DNA of 64,000 nt from Kitasatospora aureofaciens. GTDB taxonomy: Bacteria; Actinomycetota; Actinomycetes; Streptomycetales; Streptomycetaceae. The stretch is from contig JODU01000008.1 of assembly GCA_000720845.1 (NCBI GenBank), positions 194,837 to 258,836 on the forward strand, written 5' to 3'. The notes under the pieces were generated by a model that searched no databases, was not told the origin of the DNA, and saw only the letters and a program-made list of their open reading frames with translations. This document shows, in pieces, positions 42,246 to 51,163 of this stretch (position 1 is the first letter of the stretch; each line of letters starts with the position of its first letter). A program made the translations under genes and the position numbers.

Positions 42246-43484
42246 TCAGTTGCCGACGCGGCGGCGCAGGTCCTGGAAGGCGGTGTAGTTCGCGATGACC
42301 TCGATGCGTCCCGGCGGGCACAGCTGCACCGCCTGGTCGAGGTCCTCGCACACCTGGAACTGCTGGTTCGCGACCTCCAGACGCACCGCGAGGTCCAGCT
42401 TCCGGTCGCCGACCACGCAGATCGGGTGGCCGGACAGCCGGGTGTAGTCCACGTCCCACAGCCAGGAGGTGTCGGTGCCGTCGGCGCCGCGCGCGTTCAC
42501 CGAGAGGATCACCGGGGCCGGCGGCGGGTCGATGAGGGAGAAGGTCTCCAGCCAGCCCGCCGGGTTCTTGGCGAGCAGCAGGCGCAGGTCCCGGCCCTGG
42601 AACTGGACCACGTCGTAGCGCCCGGCGACCGCCTGCACCTGGTACATGCGCTCCAGGGCGACCTGCGGCGGCACCCCGAAGACGGCGGCGACGGCGGCCG
42701 AGGAGGCGGCGTTCGCCTTGTTGGCGCGGCCCGGCAGCTGGAGGTGGATCGGCCAGGCGGAGCCGTGCGGATCGAGGACGTGGTCGCCGGACAGGGCCCA
42801 GCTCGCCGTGGGACGGCGGAAACCGCACTCGCCGCAGAACCAGTCGTCGCCGGGGCGCTGCATCACACCGCCGCAGGACGGGCAGGACCAGGCGTCGTCC
42901 TTCCACATCTGCCCCGCGGCGACCCAGATCACGTTGGGGGAGGAGGAGGCAGCCCACACCACCAGCGGGTCGTCGGCGTTGGCGACGACCACGGCCTTCG
43001 AGCCGGCCAGGCCCTCGCGCCAGTTCTCGGCGAGCATCCGGGTCTCGGCGGCGCGGTCCAGCTGGTCGCGGGAGAGGTTCAGCAGCGCGATGCACTTCGG
43101 GTCGGTGGCCTGGGCGACGCCCACGAGGTACTTCTCGTCGACCTCGATGACGCCGTAACGGGCCTCCGCGCCGCCCGCGAGCGCCGAGGTGATGCCGGCC
43201 GGCATGTTGGCGCCGAGGGCGTTGGAGACGACCGGACCGGCCGCCTTGAGGGCCTCGGCGATGAGCCGGGTGGTGGTCGTCTTGCCGTTGGTCGCCGAGA
43301 CCAGGGTCACGTCCAGGTGCTGGGCGAGCCGGTGCAGGAGGTCGGGGTCGAGTTTCAGCGCGACCCGGCCGCCGATCACCGAACCGCTGCCGCGCCCCGC
43401 GGCGCGCGACGCCGCCGCGACCGCCTTGCCCGCGGTCACGGCGATCTTGGCCCGCGGCGTGAGCGGGTCCGAGTTGCCTGCCAT
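42246..43484 (-). CDS. murT: lipid II isoglutaminyl synthase, ligase subunit MurT
   Basis: A 412-residue Mur-ligase-type enzyme activating the D-Glu alpha-carboxylate of lipid II with ATP. P-loop VSATNGKTTTTRLIAEAL is at 62-79. A Cys4 zinc ribbon (C201, C204, C217, C220) is inserted in the central domain, as in MurT. The C-terminal DUF1727 region ends VIANYTAFQDLRRRVGN. Start ATG 43484. It forms an operon with gatD; both proteins are needed for activity. Confidence 0.94.
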   Translation of the reverse strand: MAGNSDPLTPRAKIAVTAGKAVAAASRAAGRGSGSVIGGRVALKLDPDLLHRLAQHLDVTLVSATNGKTTTTRLIAEALKAAGPVVSNALGANMPAGITSALAGGAEARYGVIEVDEKYLVGVAQATDPKCIALLNLSRDQLDRAAETRMLAENWREGLAGSKAVVVANADDPLVVWAASSSPNVIWVAAGQMWKDDAWSCPSCGGVMQRPGDDWFCGECGFRRPTASWALSGDHVLDPHGSAWPIHLQLPGRANKANAASSAAVAAVFGVPPQVALERMYQVQAVAGRYDVVQFQGRDLRLLLAKNPAGWLETFSLIDPPPAPVILSVNARGADGTDTSWLWDVDYTRLSGHPICVVGDRKLDLAVRLEVANQQFQVCEDLDQAVQLCPPGRIEVIANYTAFQDLRRRVGN

Positions 43485-43662
43485 CAGTTCTCGATCCTCC
43501 TTGCCGTACGCGCCGCGCCTGAAGCCTGTGAAGCCTGACGGCCACGTGGTGTGGACCTCAGCCTATCGAGATCCATTCGCACTCCCGAATCGCGGCACCG
43601 GCCACCGGTTCCGGCGGTGGGCGCGCGCCGCCGGGGGACACAGGGACCTTACTCTGGCCGCC

Positions 43663-44202
43663 ATGCGACACGGCTCCATCCCGGGCGCCCACGGGCGCGT
43701 CCGTCCCCTCGGCCTCCTCGGCGACCCCGTCCTGCACGCTCGCTGCGCGGAGGTGACGGACTTCGGTCCCCAACTCGCGGCGCTCGTGGAGGACTTGTTC
43801 GCGACCATGTACGCCGCCCACGGCGTGGGCCTGGCCGCCAACCAGATCGGCGAGGCGCTGCGCGTCTTCGTGTACGACTGCCCGGACGACGAGGACGAGC
43901 GGCACCTCGGGCACGTGGTGAACCCCCGGCTGGTGGAGACCGGCGGGGTGGTGGTGCGGGGCCCGGAGGGCTGTCTGTCGCTGCCGGGTCTGGAGGCGGG
44001 GACCGAGCGGCACGACGAGGCGGTGGTGACGGGCTTCACGCTCACCGGTGAGCCGGTCACCGTGCGCGGGACGGGCTTCTTCGCCCGGTGCCTCCAGCAC
44101 GAGTGCGACCACCTGGAGGGGCGGGTCTACGCCGATCGCCTGACCGGCCGGCGCCACCGGAAGCTGATGCGCCAGGTGGCGCGGGCGTCCTGGCACCGCT
44201 GA
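43663..44202 (+). CDS. def: peptide deformylase
   Basis: A 179-residue metalloenzyme removing N-formyl groups from nascent proteins. All three motifs are intact: GVGLAANQIG (residues 54-63), EGCLSLPG (102-109, metal Cys104) and QHECDHLEG (145-153, with H146, E147 and H150). ATG 43663 is chosen for family length; no strong ribosome binding site precedes it. Streptomyces have several deformylases, so this is a paralogue of unknown specialisation. It is divergent from murT-gatD. Confidence 0.93.
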   Translation: MRHGSIPGAHGRVRPLGLLGDPVLHARCAEVTDFGPQLAALVEDLFATMYAAHGVGLAANQIGEALRVFVYDCPDDEDERHLGHVVNPRLVETGGVVVRGPEGCLSLPGLEAGTERHDEAVVTGFTLTGEPVTVRGTGFFARCLQHECDHLEGRVYADRLTGRRHRKLMRQVARASWHR

Positions 44203-44250
44203 GCGGCCGCCGCCGGCGACGACGCCCGGGGAGGGCAGTGGTCCGGGCCG

Positions 44251-44907
44251 TCAGAAGCCCGGGCCGCCCGCCTTGTCGCCGGCCTCGGCGAGGCGGCCCC
44301 ACAGCAGGTCGGCCAGGGTGCGCACCAACTCCTCCCGGGGGCAGGGCCGTTCGCCCAGCCACCAGTCCCCGGCGGCGTGCATCATGCCGACGATCCCGTG
44401 GCCCCACACCCGAGCCAGCTGCTGGGTGCCCGGTCCGACGTCGAGGCGCTCCTCGATGACCTGGGCCAGTTCCTCGCCCATGCGGCGCAGCAGCGGCGCC
44501 GAGTGCTTGCCGACGTCGAAGCCCTGCTCCGACTGGTCGCCCGGGCTGCCGGCGCTCTCCGCCGGATGCATCAGGAAGCGGTACACCTGCGGGCGTGCCT
44601 CGATGGCCGCCAGGTAGGTGTCCAGGGTGGCCTCGACGCGCTGCCGCCGCTCCGCCGGAGCGTCCAGGGCGGCCCGCAGGGAGGCGAGGAGGGCGTCCGT
44701 GTGCCGGACGGCGAGGGCGGCGTAGAGTCCGCCCTTGTCGCCGAAGTGGCGGTAGAGGATCGGCTTGGTGATGCCCGCCTCGGCGGCGATGGCGTTCATC
44801 GAGGCGTGCGGACCGTCGCGCAGCACCACCCGGTCGGCGGCCTCGAGCAGCTCGCGCCGTCTGCGGTCGGCGGACGTCTGCTGATCGGGCCGCTGTGTGG
44901 TGTTCAT
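44251..44907 (-). CDS. TetR-family regulator of the adjacent acyl-CoA dehydrogenase
   Basis: A 218-residue TetR repressor. HTH at residues 15-65 (RRRELLEAADRVVLRDG, MNAIAAEAGITKPILYRHFGDKGGLYAAL), with a C-terminal ligand domain containing YRFLMHPAESAG and GHGIVGMMHAAGDWWLG. Start ATG 44907. It is divergent from the acyl-CoA dehydrogenase; GTTAC/GTAAC palindromes in between are its likely operators. An acyl-CoA ligand is inferred from this context. Confidence 0.92.
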   Translation of the reverse strand: MNTTQRPDQQTSADRRRRELLEAADRVVLRDGPHASMNAIAAEAGITKPILYRHFGDKGGLYAALAVRHTDALLASLRAALDAPAERRQRVEATLDTYLAAIEARPQVYRFLMHPAESAGSPGDQSEQGFDVGKHSAPLLRRMGEELAQVIEERLDVGPGTQQLARVWGHGIVGMMHAAGDWWLGERPCPREELVRTLADLLWGRLAEAGDKAGGPGF

Positions 44908-45013
44908 GTGCTCTCCCCACCCGTGCTGTTTCGGTGACGCCTGCGCAAACTAACACTCACGGGACGAGGGCCATCGAACGGGAGGGCGAGGGTGCCCCGG
45001 GAGTTGACTTTTC

Positions 45014-45052
45014 TTACCCGTGGGTAACACACTCGGTGTTACCGCAAGTAAC
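45014..45052. promoter_or_regulatory. overlapping GTTAC/GTAAC operator cluster
   Basis: Three overlapping inverted repeats: TTACCC-GT-GGGTAA (45014-45027), GGTAACAC-ACTCG-GTGTTACC (45023-45043) and GTTAC-CGCAA-GTAAC (45038-45052). TTGACT at 45004-45009 is a candidate -35 for the dehydrogenase, with the repeats covering its -10 and start. This fits TetR repression of the divergent gene. Confidence 0.65.
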
Positions 45053-45077
45053 ATGCACGGGCGTCACTGGAGGGGAC

Positions 45078-46304
45078 ATGGCCGAGTTCACCATGGAGCT
45101 GAGCGACGAACAGAAGGAGGTCCGGGACTGGCTGCACGGCTTCGCGGCCGACGTCATCCGCCCCGCGGCCGCCGAATGGGACGAGCGCGAGGAGACTCCC
45201 TGGCCGGTCATCCAGGAGGCGGCCAAGGTCGGCATCTACTCCCTGGACTTCTACGCCCAGCAGTACTTCGACCCCACCGGCCTCGGCATCCCCATGGCGA
45301 TGGAGGAGCTGTTCTGGGGCGACGCGGGCATCGCCCTGTCGATCGTCGGCACCGGCCTTGCCGCCGTCGGCGTCCTCGCCAACGGCACCGAGGAGCAGAT
45401 CGGCACCTGGATCCCGCAGATGTACGGCGACGCCAACGACGTCAAGGTCGCCGCCTTCTGCTCCTCCGAGCCCGACGCGGGCTCCGACGTGGCGTCCATG
45501 CGCACCCGTGCCGTCTACGACGAGGCCAAGGACGAGTGGGTCCTCAACGGCACCAAGACCTGGGCGACCAACGGCGGTATCGCCAACGTCCACGTCGTCG
45601 TCGCGGTCGTCGACCCGGACCTGGGCTCCAAGGGCCACGCCTCCTTCATCGTCCCGCCGAACACGCCGGGGCTGTCCCAGGGCCAGAAGTTCAAGAAGCA
45701 CGGCATCCGCGCCTCGCACACCGCCGAGGTCGTGCTCGACGGCGTGCGCGTGCCCGGCTCCTGCCTGCTCGGCGGCAAGGAGAAGCTGGACGCCCGCCTC
45801 GCCCGCGCCCGGGAGAAGGCCAAGAAGGGCGGCGAGCGCGTGAAGAACGCGGCGATGGCCACCTTCGAGGCGTCCCGCCCGGCGGTCGGCGCGATGGCGG
45901 TCGGCACGGCGCGTGCGGCGTACGAGGTGGCGCTGGAGTACGCGCAGACCCGGGAGCAGTTCGGACGCCCCATCATCGACAACCAGGGCGTCGCCTTCCA
46001 GCTCGCCGACATGCGGACGTCCATCGACGCGGCCCGGCTGCTGGTGTGGCGGGCCTCGTGGATGGCGATCAACGGCAAGCCGTTCACGGCGGCCGAGGGC
46101 TCGATGTCCAAGCTGTTCGCGAGCGAGACCGCGAAGAAGGTGACCGCCCAGGCGGTCCAGATCCTGGGCGGCAACGGCTACACGCGGGAGTACCCGGTGG
46201 AGCGGATGCACCGGGACTCCGCGATCTACACGATCTTCGAGGGGACGAGTGAGATCCAGCGGCTGGTGATCGCGCGGACGCTTGCCGGGATGCCGATTCG
46301 GTAG
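45078..46304 (+). CDS. acyl-CoA dehydrogenase
   Basis: A 408-residue flavoprotein oxidising acyl-CoA to enoyl-CoA. FCSSEPDAGSDVASMRTRAV is the FAD/substrate motif, TWATNGGIANVHVVVAV, YAQTREQFGRPIIDNQGV and QAVQILGGNGYTREYPVERM follow. The C-terminal IFEGTSEIQRLVIART contains the usual catalytic-base loop. A Lys/Arg-rich insert (ARAREKAKKGGERVKNAA, about residue 240) is present in this Streptomyces subgroup. ATG 45078 follows GGAGGGGAC. It is under the divergent TetR. Confidence 0.95.
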   Translation: MAEFTMELSDEQKEVRDWLHGFAADVIRPAAAEWDEREETPWPVIQEAAKVGIYSLDFYAQQYFDPTGLGIPMAMEELFWGDAGIALSIVGTGLAAVGVLANGTEEQIGTWIPQMYGDANDVKVAAFCSSEPDAGSDVASMRTRAVYDEAKDEWVLNGTKTWATNGGIANVHVVVAVVDPDLGSKGHASFIVPPNTPGLSQGQKFKKHGIRASHTAEVVLDGVRVPGSCLLGGKEKLDARLARAREKAKKGGERVKNAAMATFEASRPAVGAMAVGTARAAYEVALEYAQTREQFGRPIIDNQGVAFQLADMRTSIDAARLLVWRASWMAINGKPFTAAEGSMSKLFASETAKKVTAQAVQILGGNGYTREYPVERMHRDSAIYTIFEGTSEIQRLVIARTLAGMPIR

Positions 46305-46343
46305 CGCCGTCGGGGCGGGGGTGCGATGCGGGCCTGCCGTCCG

Positions 46344-46380
46344 CCGTGGCTGGTCGCGCAGTTCCCCTCGCCCCTGGGTG
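46344..46380. repeat. dispersed intergenic repeat, copy 2 (inverted)
   Basis: The reverse complement of this stretch reads CAGGGGCGAGGGGAACTGCG then CGACCAGCCACGG, matching copy 1 at 40182-40220 with a few changes. It lies between the converging dehydrogenase and cupin genes. Confidence 0.65.
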
Positions 46381-46382
46381 TC

Positions 46383-46916
46383 TCACCTGTGCCTGAGCGG
46401 GGTCAGCTGCTGGATGTCGTACTTGGCTCTGAGGGCCTCGATCGCCTCGTGGTCCGGTGGGCCTCCGTCGCCGAGGATCTCCAGCAGCTCCTCGAAGTAG
46501 CGCTCGTGGTCCGGGGGCGGGCTGGCCTGGAAGAACATCTTGGCCGGCTCGCCCGTCGGGTTGGCGAAGGCGTGCGGGCAGCCGGGGGGCACGACGATGA
46601 CCGTGCCCGGGGTGGCGCGCACCACCCGGTTGCCCGAACTCGACTCCCACTTCTGCCAGCTGTCCGGCGTACGGACCCTCGGCTCGAAGGCGAGCACGTC
46701 CAGCTCGCCCTCGAGCACGTAGAACAGCTCCTCGCTGCGGGTGTGCACATGGGCTCCGACGTCGAACCCAGGAGGCACGATCACCTCGAAGGTCGACGCC
46801 ATGCGCGAGTGCGAACCGGTCACCTTGAAGGTCACGTGCTGGGCCGGCGCCTGCACCACCCTGCCCTGACCCGGCGGCACAAGAAGGCCCTCGGCCGCCG
46901 CCACCAGGCCGCTCAC
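46383..46916 (-). CDS. cupin-type quinone-forming oxygenase (MomA-like)
   Basis: A 177-residue single-cupin protein. Metal-binding motif 1 is seen in GFDVGAHVHTRSEELFYVLEGE (about residues 52-71: two His, one Glu) and motif 2 in VVPPGCPHAFANPTGEP. In Streptomyces a cupin next to rppA (MomA) oxidises tetrahydroxynaphthalene to flaviolin; that is the likely role here. The GTG start at 46916 overlaps the P450 stop as GTGA, making it the third gene of the operon. Confidence 0.87.
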   Translation of the reverse strand: MSGLVAAAEGLLVPPGQGRVVQAPAQHVTFKVTGSHSRMASTFEVIVPPGFDVGAHVHTRSEELFYVLEGELDVLAFEPRVRTPDSWQKWESSSGNRVVRATPGTVIVVPPGCPHAFANPTGEPAKMFFQASPPPDHERYFEELLEILGDGGPPDHEAIEALRAKYDIQQLTPLRHR

Positions 46917-48127
46917 CAGGTCACCGGCAGGGCCTCGGGCCCGCGGATCAGCGCACCCTTCTTGAAGGGCACGTCCTCGGGCGCCACCGCCAGCTTCAGC
47001 CCCGGCACCCGGTCCAGGACCGCGTCGACGAGCAGCTCCGACTCCAGCCGGGCCAGCATGCCGCCGGGGCAGTAGTGCGGGCCGAAGCCGAAGGACACGT
47101 GCGGGTTGGGGGAGCGGTCGAAGTCGATGGTGTCCGGGTCGGGGAAGACCTCCGGGTCGCGGTTGGCGGCCAGGTAGGACACGTAGACCGCGTCTCCCGC
47201 GCGGATCCGCACGCCCCTGATGTCCACATCCTCCAGGGCGATCCGGGACAGGCCCACGGCGTTGCGGTGGGGAATCCAGCGCAGCAGCTCGTCGATGGCC
47301 CGGGGGCGCATCTCCGGCTCGGAGCGCAGGCGTTCGGCGAGCTCCGGACGGCTCAGCAGCAGGTGGAACATCTGCCCGCTGTTGTTGGTGACCGCCTCGC
47401 CGCCGATCTGGAGCAGGACCGCCAGCCCGACGGCCTCCGTCAGCGTGATCTCGTCCCGCCCCACGGCGGCACCCAGCAGTGAGGTGACGTCCTCGCCGGT
47501 GCTGTCCGAGCGGAGCCCGATGAGATCCGAGAAGTAGGCGTTCATCTCGTTCTTGGCCCGTTCGCTGACCTCGGCGCCGTGCGAGGAGGACAGGATCAGC
47601 TGGGTCCAGGTGTGCATGGCGTGCCGGTCGGCGGCCGGAACGCCCATCAGCTCGCAGATCACCGCGATCGGGAAGGGACTCAGCACCGCCTCGGTGAGGT
47701 CGGCGGGCGGACCGGCCCTCAGCATGGCGTCGACCAGCTCGTCCAGCATGCCGCGGGACCGCTCGCGCACGCGCTCCACACCCCGCGCGGTGAAGGCCGC
47801 TGCCACAGAGCGGCGCAGCCGGGTGTGATCGGGCGGGTCCAGGAAGCCGACCGCGCCGCGCGCCGGGATGAAGTGCGGGGCCAGCCGGGTGACCTGCCGG
47901 TCCATGACGGCCTCGCGGCCGAACCGGGGGTCGTTGGTGACCAGGCGGACGTCGTCGTGGCGGGTCACCAGCCAGGCCCAGCCCTCGCCGTTGGGCAGCG
48001 AGATCCGGGTGACGGGGCCCTCGCGCATCAACTCGGTCAGCACCGGGTCGAAATCGCTGCCGGGCAGGTCGACGGCCGGCCAGTCCCGGACGGGCGGCAC
48101 GGGCCGGGACATCGTCTCTTCGCTCAC
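46913..48127 (-). CDS. cyp158A2: cytochrome P450 CYP158A2-type, flaviolin-coupling
   Basis: A 404-residue P450 that by strong recalled similarity to CYP158A2 couples flaviolin oxidatively into red-brown dimers and trimers. The heme loop is FGFGPHYCPGGMLARLE, ExxR is in DELLRWIPHRNAVG, and the PERF-like region is DPDTIDFDRSPNPH. In the I helix IGGEAVTNN replaces the common acid-alcohol pair, as known for CYP158A2, where substrate hydroxyls assist oxygen activation. Starts at GTG 48127, overlapping rppA (GTGA). Confidence 0.95.
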   Translation of the reverse strand: MSEETMSRPVPPVRDWPAVDLPGSDFDPVLTELMREGPVTRISLPNGEGWAWLVTRHDDVRLVTNDPRFGREAVMDRQVTRLAPHFIPARGAVGFLDPPDHTRLRRSVAAAFTARGVERVRERSRGMLDELVDAMLRAGPPADLTEAVLSPFPIAVICELMGVPAADRHAMHTWTQLILSSSHGAEVSERAKNEMNAYFSDLIGLRSDSTGEDVTSLLGAAVGRDEITLTEAVGLAVLLQIGGEAVTNNSGQMFHLLLSRPELAERLRSEPEMRPRAIDELLRWIPHRNAVGLSRIALEDVDIRGVRIRAGDAVYVSYLAANRDPEVFPDPDTIDFDRSPNPHVSFGFGPHYCPGGMLARLESELLVDAVLDRVPGLKLAVAPEDVPFKKGALIRGPEALPVTW

Positions 48128-49248
48128 GGCTGCCTCACACTCCGCGTCACACCCCGGGGCTCACCCCGGGTCATGTCCTGCCGCACGCTCCGTCGCGCGT
48201 CGGCCGTCTGCCAGCAGCCCAGCGACATCTCGGCGGTGATGCCGGGGCCGAAACCGGCCAGCAGCCCGCGCGCCCCGTCGGCGACGCCGCCCTCGTCGAA
48301 CAGCCGGCGCAGCGCGTCCAGGACGACGGCGCTGGCGATGTTGCCGTACTCGGTGAGCGTCGCCCGGCTGAACCGGAAGGCGTGCGGCTCCACCTGGAGG
48401 AAGGTGCTGAGGTCGTCGAGGATCCGGGGGCCGCCCGCGTGCACGATGTAGAAGTCCAGGTCGGAGGCGTCCCAACCGTGCTCGCCCGCCAGGTCCTTGA
48501 GCGCCGGTGCGAGCGGCTCCATGGTGGCCGGCACCCGCTTGTCCAGCAGGAAGTGGAAACCGGTCGCCTTGACGTCGTACATGATCCACTCTTCGGTCTT
48601 GGGGATCAGGTACGAGCCGTTGCGCTCCAGGTGCACTCCGGTGCCGCCCTGGCCGCGGACCACCGCGGCGGCGATGCCGTCGCCGAAGAGGCCGTTGCAG
48701 AGCAGGGAACCCACACCGAGGTCGGTGGGCTGGTAGCACAGCGAGCAGAACTCGCAGGCCACGATGAGCGCGTTGGCCTCGGGGTAGGCGGTGCAGAAGT
48801 CGTGGGCCCGGTTGATCGCCGCGCCGCCGGCCGCACAGCCCAGCTGAGCGATGGGTATCTGGCGCGTGGTGCTGTCGAAGCCCATCTCGTTGATCATCCA
48901 CGCCGTGAGCGAGGGCATCATGAAGCCCGTGCACGAGACGTAGATGATCACGTCGATGTCGGTGGTGAGCAGCTCCGCGTCGTCCAGGGCCCGCTGGACG
49001 ACGGCCGGGACGCGGGACTTGGCCTCCCGCTCGTAGACCTTGTTGCGGTCCTCGAAGCCGGGGTGCTCCAGCGTCTCCTCGATGGGCTGCACGATGTGCC
49101 GGGTGCGGACCCCGGTGTTCTCTATCAACCGGAGCGCGAGCGGCAGTTGCGGATGGTCGCTGTGACGCCGGCGCGCCAGCTCCAGCGTCTCCTCCATCGT
49201 GATCACGTGCTCCGGGACGGACACCGAGGGTCTGCACAAAGTCGCCAT
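48124..49248 (-). CDS. rppA: 1,3,6,8-tetrahydroxynaphthalene synthase (type III PKS)
   Basis: A 374-residue type III polyketide synthase condensing five malonyl-CoA into THN. The catalytic triad is C138 (QLGCAAGGAA), H270 (YIVHAGGPRIL) and N303 (TEYGNIASAV); C106 in VSCTGFMMP is the extra cysteine of this subfamily. ATG 49248 gives MATLCRPSVSVPEHVITMEE; an in-frame extension is not family-like. First gene of rppA-P450-cupin, all joined by GTGA overlaps; the product is a UV-protective pigment. Confidence 0.97.
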   Translation of the reverse strand: MATLCRPSVSVPEHVITMEETLELARRRHSDHPQLPLALRLIENTGVRTRHIVQPIEETLEHPGFEDRNKVYEREAKSRVPAVVQRALDDAELLTTDIDVIIYVSCTGFMMPSLTAWMINEMGFDSTTRQIPIAQLGCAAGGAAINRAHDFCTAYPEANALIVACEFCSLCYQPTDLGVGSLLCNGLFGDGIAAAVVRGQGGTGVHLERNGSYLIPKTEEWIMYDVKATGFHFLLDKRVPATMEPLAPALKDLAGEHGWDASDLDFYIVHAGGPRILDDLSTFLQVEPHAFRFSRATLTEYGNIASAVVLDALRRLFDEGGVADGARGLLAGFGPGITAEMSLGCWQTADARRSVRQDMTRGEPRGVTRSVRQP

Positions 49249-49420
49249 GAACCGTGCCTGCTTTCGCCTCGCGGAAGGCTTGCGGCCCCCCGGCCGGAAA
49301 GTGGTGCACCTTCTCAGGGGTGCCCGTCCACGATCACTCACCGGTGCGATGATCTCTCGCCGGGTTACTCCGTTTCGGGGACGGCGGGACCGCGGGACAG
49401 CGGGACGGCAGGCAGGGACG

Positions 49421-49657
49421 TCAGGAGGAACGGCCGCTGCTGTGGGCGATGCACGCCACGTCGATCCGGTCGGCGAGCTTGGCCAGCTCGATGGTGAGGG
49501 CCGCGACGGTGTCCTCGTCCAGGCTCTCCTCGCCGGTCTCCACCAACCGCAGCCACCGTCCGCCGACCGTGCGCAGCAGCTTGCTCACGTCGGACGCGGC
49601 GACCTGGAGCGTGCCGCGGTCGTCGACGATCAGAGGCAGGGTCACTTCGCGGTTCAC
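49421..49657 (-). CDS. small conserved actinobacterial protein (DUF6213-like)
   Basis: A 78-residue protein, GTG start at 49657: NREVTLPLIVDDRGTLQVAA, DVSKLLRTVGGRWLRLVE, then TVAALTIELAKLADRIDVACIAH. It looks like a small alpha/beta protein, and I recall Streptomyces homologues labelled DUF6213. No function is known. It lies 172 bp upstream of rppA and 25 bp downstream of the aldehyde dehydrogenase, all on the same strand, so it could belong to either transcript. Confidence 0.75.
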   Translation of the reverse strand: MNREVTLPLIVDDRGTLQVAASDVSKLLRTVGGRWLRLVETGEESLDEDTVAALTIELAKLADRIDVACIAHSSGRSS

Positions 49658-49682
49658 AATGGGGATCGTAGTCGCGGAAGGC

Positions 49683-51068
49683 TCACGCTCCGTGCCATAC
49701 GGTGGTGATGTTGCAGAACTCGCGGATTCCGTGCCCGGACAGCTCACGCCCGTACCCCGACCGCTTGACCCCGCCGAACGGGAAGGCCGGGTGGGAGGCC
49801 GTCATCCCGTTGACGTACACGCCGCCCGCCTCCAGGTCCCGGACGAAGCGGTCCACGTCCGCGTCGTCGCGCGTCCACACGTTCGAACTGAGTCCGAAGT
49901 CGGTGTCGTTGGCGATCAGCACCGCCTCGTCCAGGTCGGCCGCCCGGTAGAGCGTGGCGACCGGGCCGAAGGCCTCCTCGCGGTGGATGCGCAGCTCGCG
50001 GGTGACGTCCGCCAGGACGGTCGGCGGGTAGTACCAGCCCGGCCCGTCCGGGCGTTCGCCGCCGCACAGCACCGTCGCGCCGCCGCGCACCGCGTCGTCG
50101 ACCAGCTCCACCAGGTCGTTCAGCCCCTGCTCGCTGGAGAGCGGGCCGACGTCGGTCCCCTCGTCCATCGGATCGCCGACCTTCAGCGCCCGCATCCCCT
50201 CGGTGAAGCGCTCGGCGAAGGCGTCGTACACGTCCGTGTGCACGATGAACCGCTTGGCGGCGATGCACGACTGGCCGGCGTTCTGCGTGCGCGCGGTCAC
50301 CGCCACCTCGGCGGCCCGCTCGACGTCGGCGGACGGCATGACGACGAACGGGTCGCTGCCGCCCAGCTCCAGCACGGTCTTCTTGATCATCTCCCCGGCG
50401 GTGGAGGCCACCGCGCGGCCCGCGGGCTCGCTGCCGGTGAGGGTGGCGGCCCGCACCCGCTCGTCGCGCAGGATGTCGTCGACCTGGGCGGAACCGATGA
50501 GCAGGGTCTGGAAGCAGCCCTCGGGGAAGCCCGCCCGGTGGAACAGGTCCTCCAGGTACAGGGCGGTCTGCGGCACGTTCGAGGCGTGCTTGAGCAGCCC
50601 GACGTTGCCCGCCATCAGCGCGGGCGCCGCGAACCTGATCACCTGCCAGAGCGGGAAGTTCCACGGCATCACCGCGAGCACCGGGCCGAGCGGCCGGTAG
50701 CGGACCAGCGCCCGGGAGGCACCGGAGTCCTTCACGTCGGCCTCGGCGGGCTCCTCGTCGGCCAGCAGTTCCGCCGCGTGGTCGGCGTACCAGCGCATCG
50801 CCTTGGCGCACTTGGCCGCCTCGGCGCGGGCCTGCTTCACCGGCTTGCCCATCTCCGTGGTGATGACCTTCCCGATCTCCTTCTGATCGGCCTCCAGGAG
50901 GTCGGCGGCCCGGCGCATCAGCCCGGCCCGCTCGTAGAACCCCGTGGTCCGGTAGGTGCGGAAGGTGGCCTCCGCGAGCTCGATCCGGCGCTCGATCTCC
51001 TCCTCGCCCATGGCCTCGTACGTCCTGAGCGTCTCGCCGTTCGCCGGGTTCACCGTCGCGATGGGCAT
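49683..51068 (-). CDS. NADP-type succinate-semialdehyde/aldehyde dehydrogenase
   Basis: A 461-residue aldehyde dehydrogenase of the short succinate-semialdehyde type. MPIATVNPANGETLRTYEAM opens it. VMPWNFPLWQVIRFAAPALMAGN, ELGGSDPFVVMPSADVE (Glu), NAGQSCIAAKRFIVH (catalytic Cys) and EEAFGPVATLYRA are the motifs. ATG 51068 is supported by family length; the frame runs further upstream without homology. The pathway is not evident; GABA or diol catabolism are options. Confidence 0.93.
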   Translation of the reverse strand: MPIATVNPANGETLRTYEAMGEEEIERRIELAEATFRTYRTTGFYERAGLMRRAADLLEADQKEIGKVITTEMGKPVKQARAEAAKCAKAMRWYADHAAELLADEEPAEADVKDSGASRALVRYRPLGPVLAVMPWNFPLWQVIRFAAPALMAGNVGLLKHASNVPQTALYLEDLFHRAGFPEGCFQTLLIGSAQVDDILRDERVRAATLTGSEPAGRAVASTAGEMIKKTVLELGGSDPFVVMPSADVERAAEVAVTARTQNAGQSCIAAKRFIVHTDVYDAFAERFTEGMRALKVGDPMDEGTDVGPLSSEQGLNDLVELVDDAVRGGATVLCGGERPDGPGWYYPPTVLADVTRELRIHREEAFGPVATLYRAADLDEAVLIANDTDFGLSSNVWTRDDADVDRFVRDLEAGGVYVNGMTASHPAFPFGGVKRSGYGRELSGHGIREFCNITTVWHGA

Positions 51069-51163
51069 GGCCGACCTCCCTGGGTGCGTTCGTGCTCCGA
51101 CCTTGGCGCGCGGCCCGGGGTGCCGCAACGCGGACGGGTCGCGTCGTTCCTCGTGGCGTCTTG

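Noticed and set aside
45004..45032. Full -35/-10 promoter TTGACT/TAACAC for the dehydrogenase
   Set aside because: The spacing of 15 bp is too short to claim with confidence; only the -35-like hexamer is mentioned.
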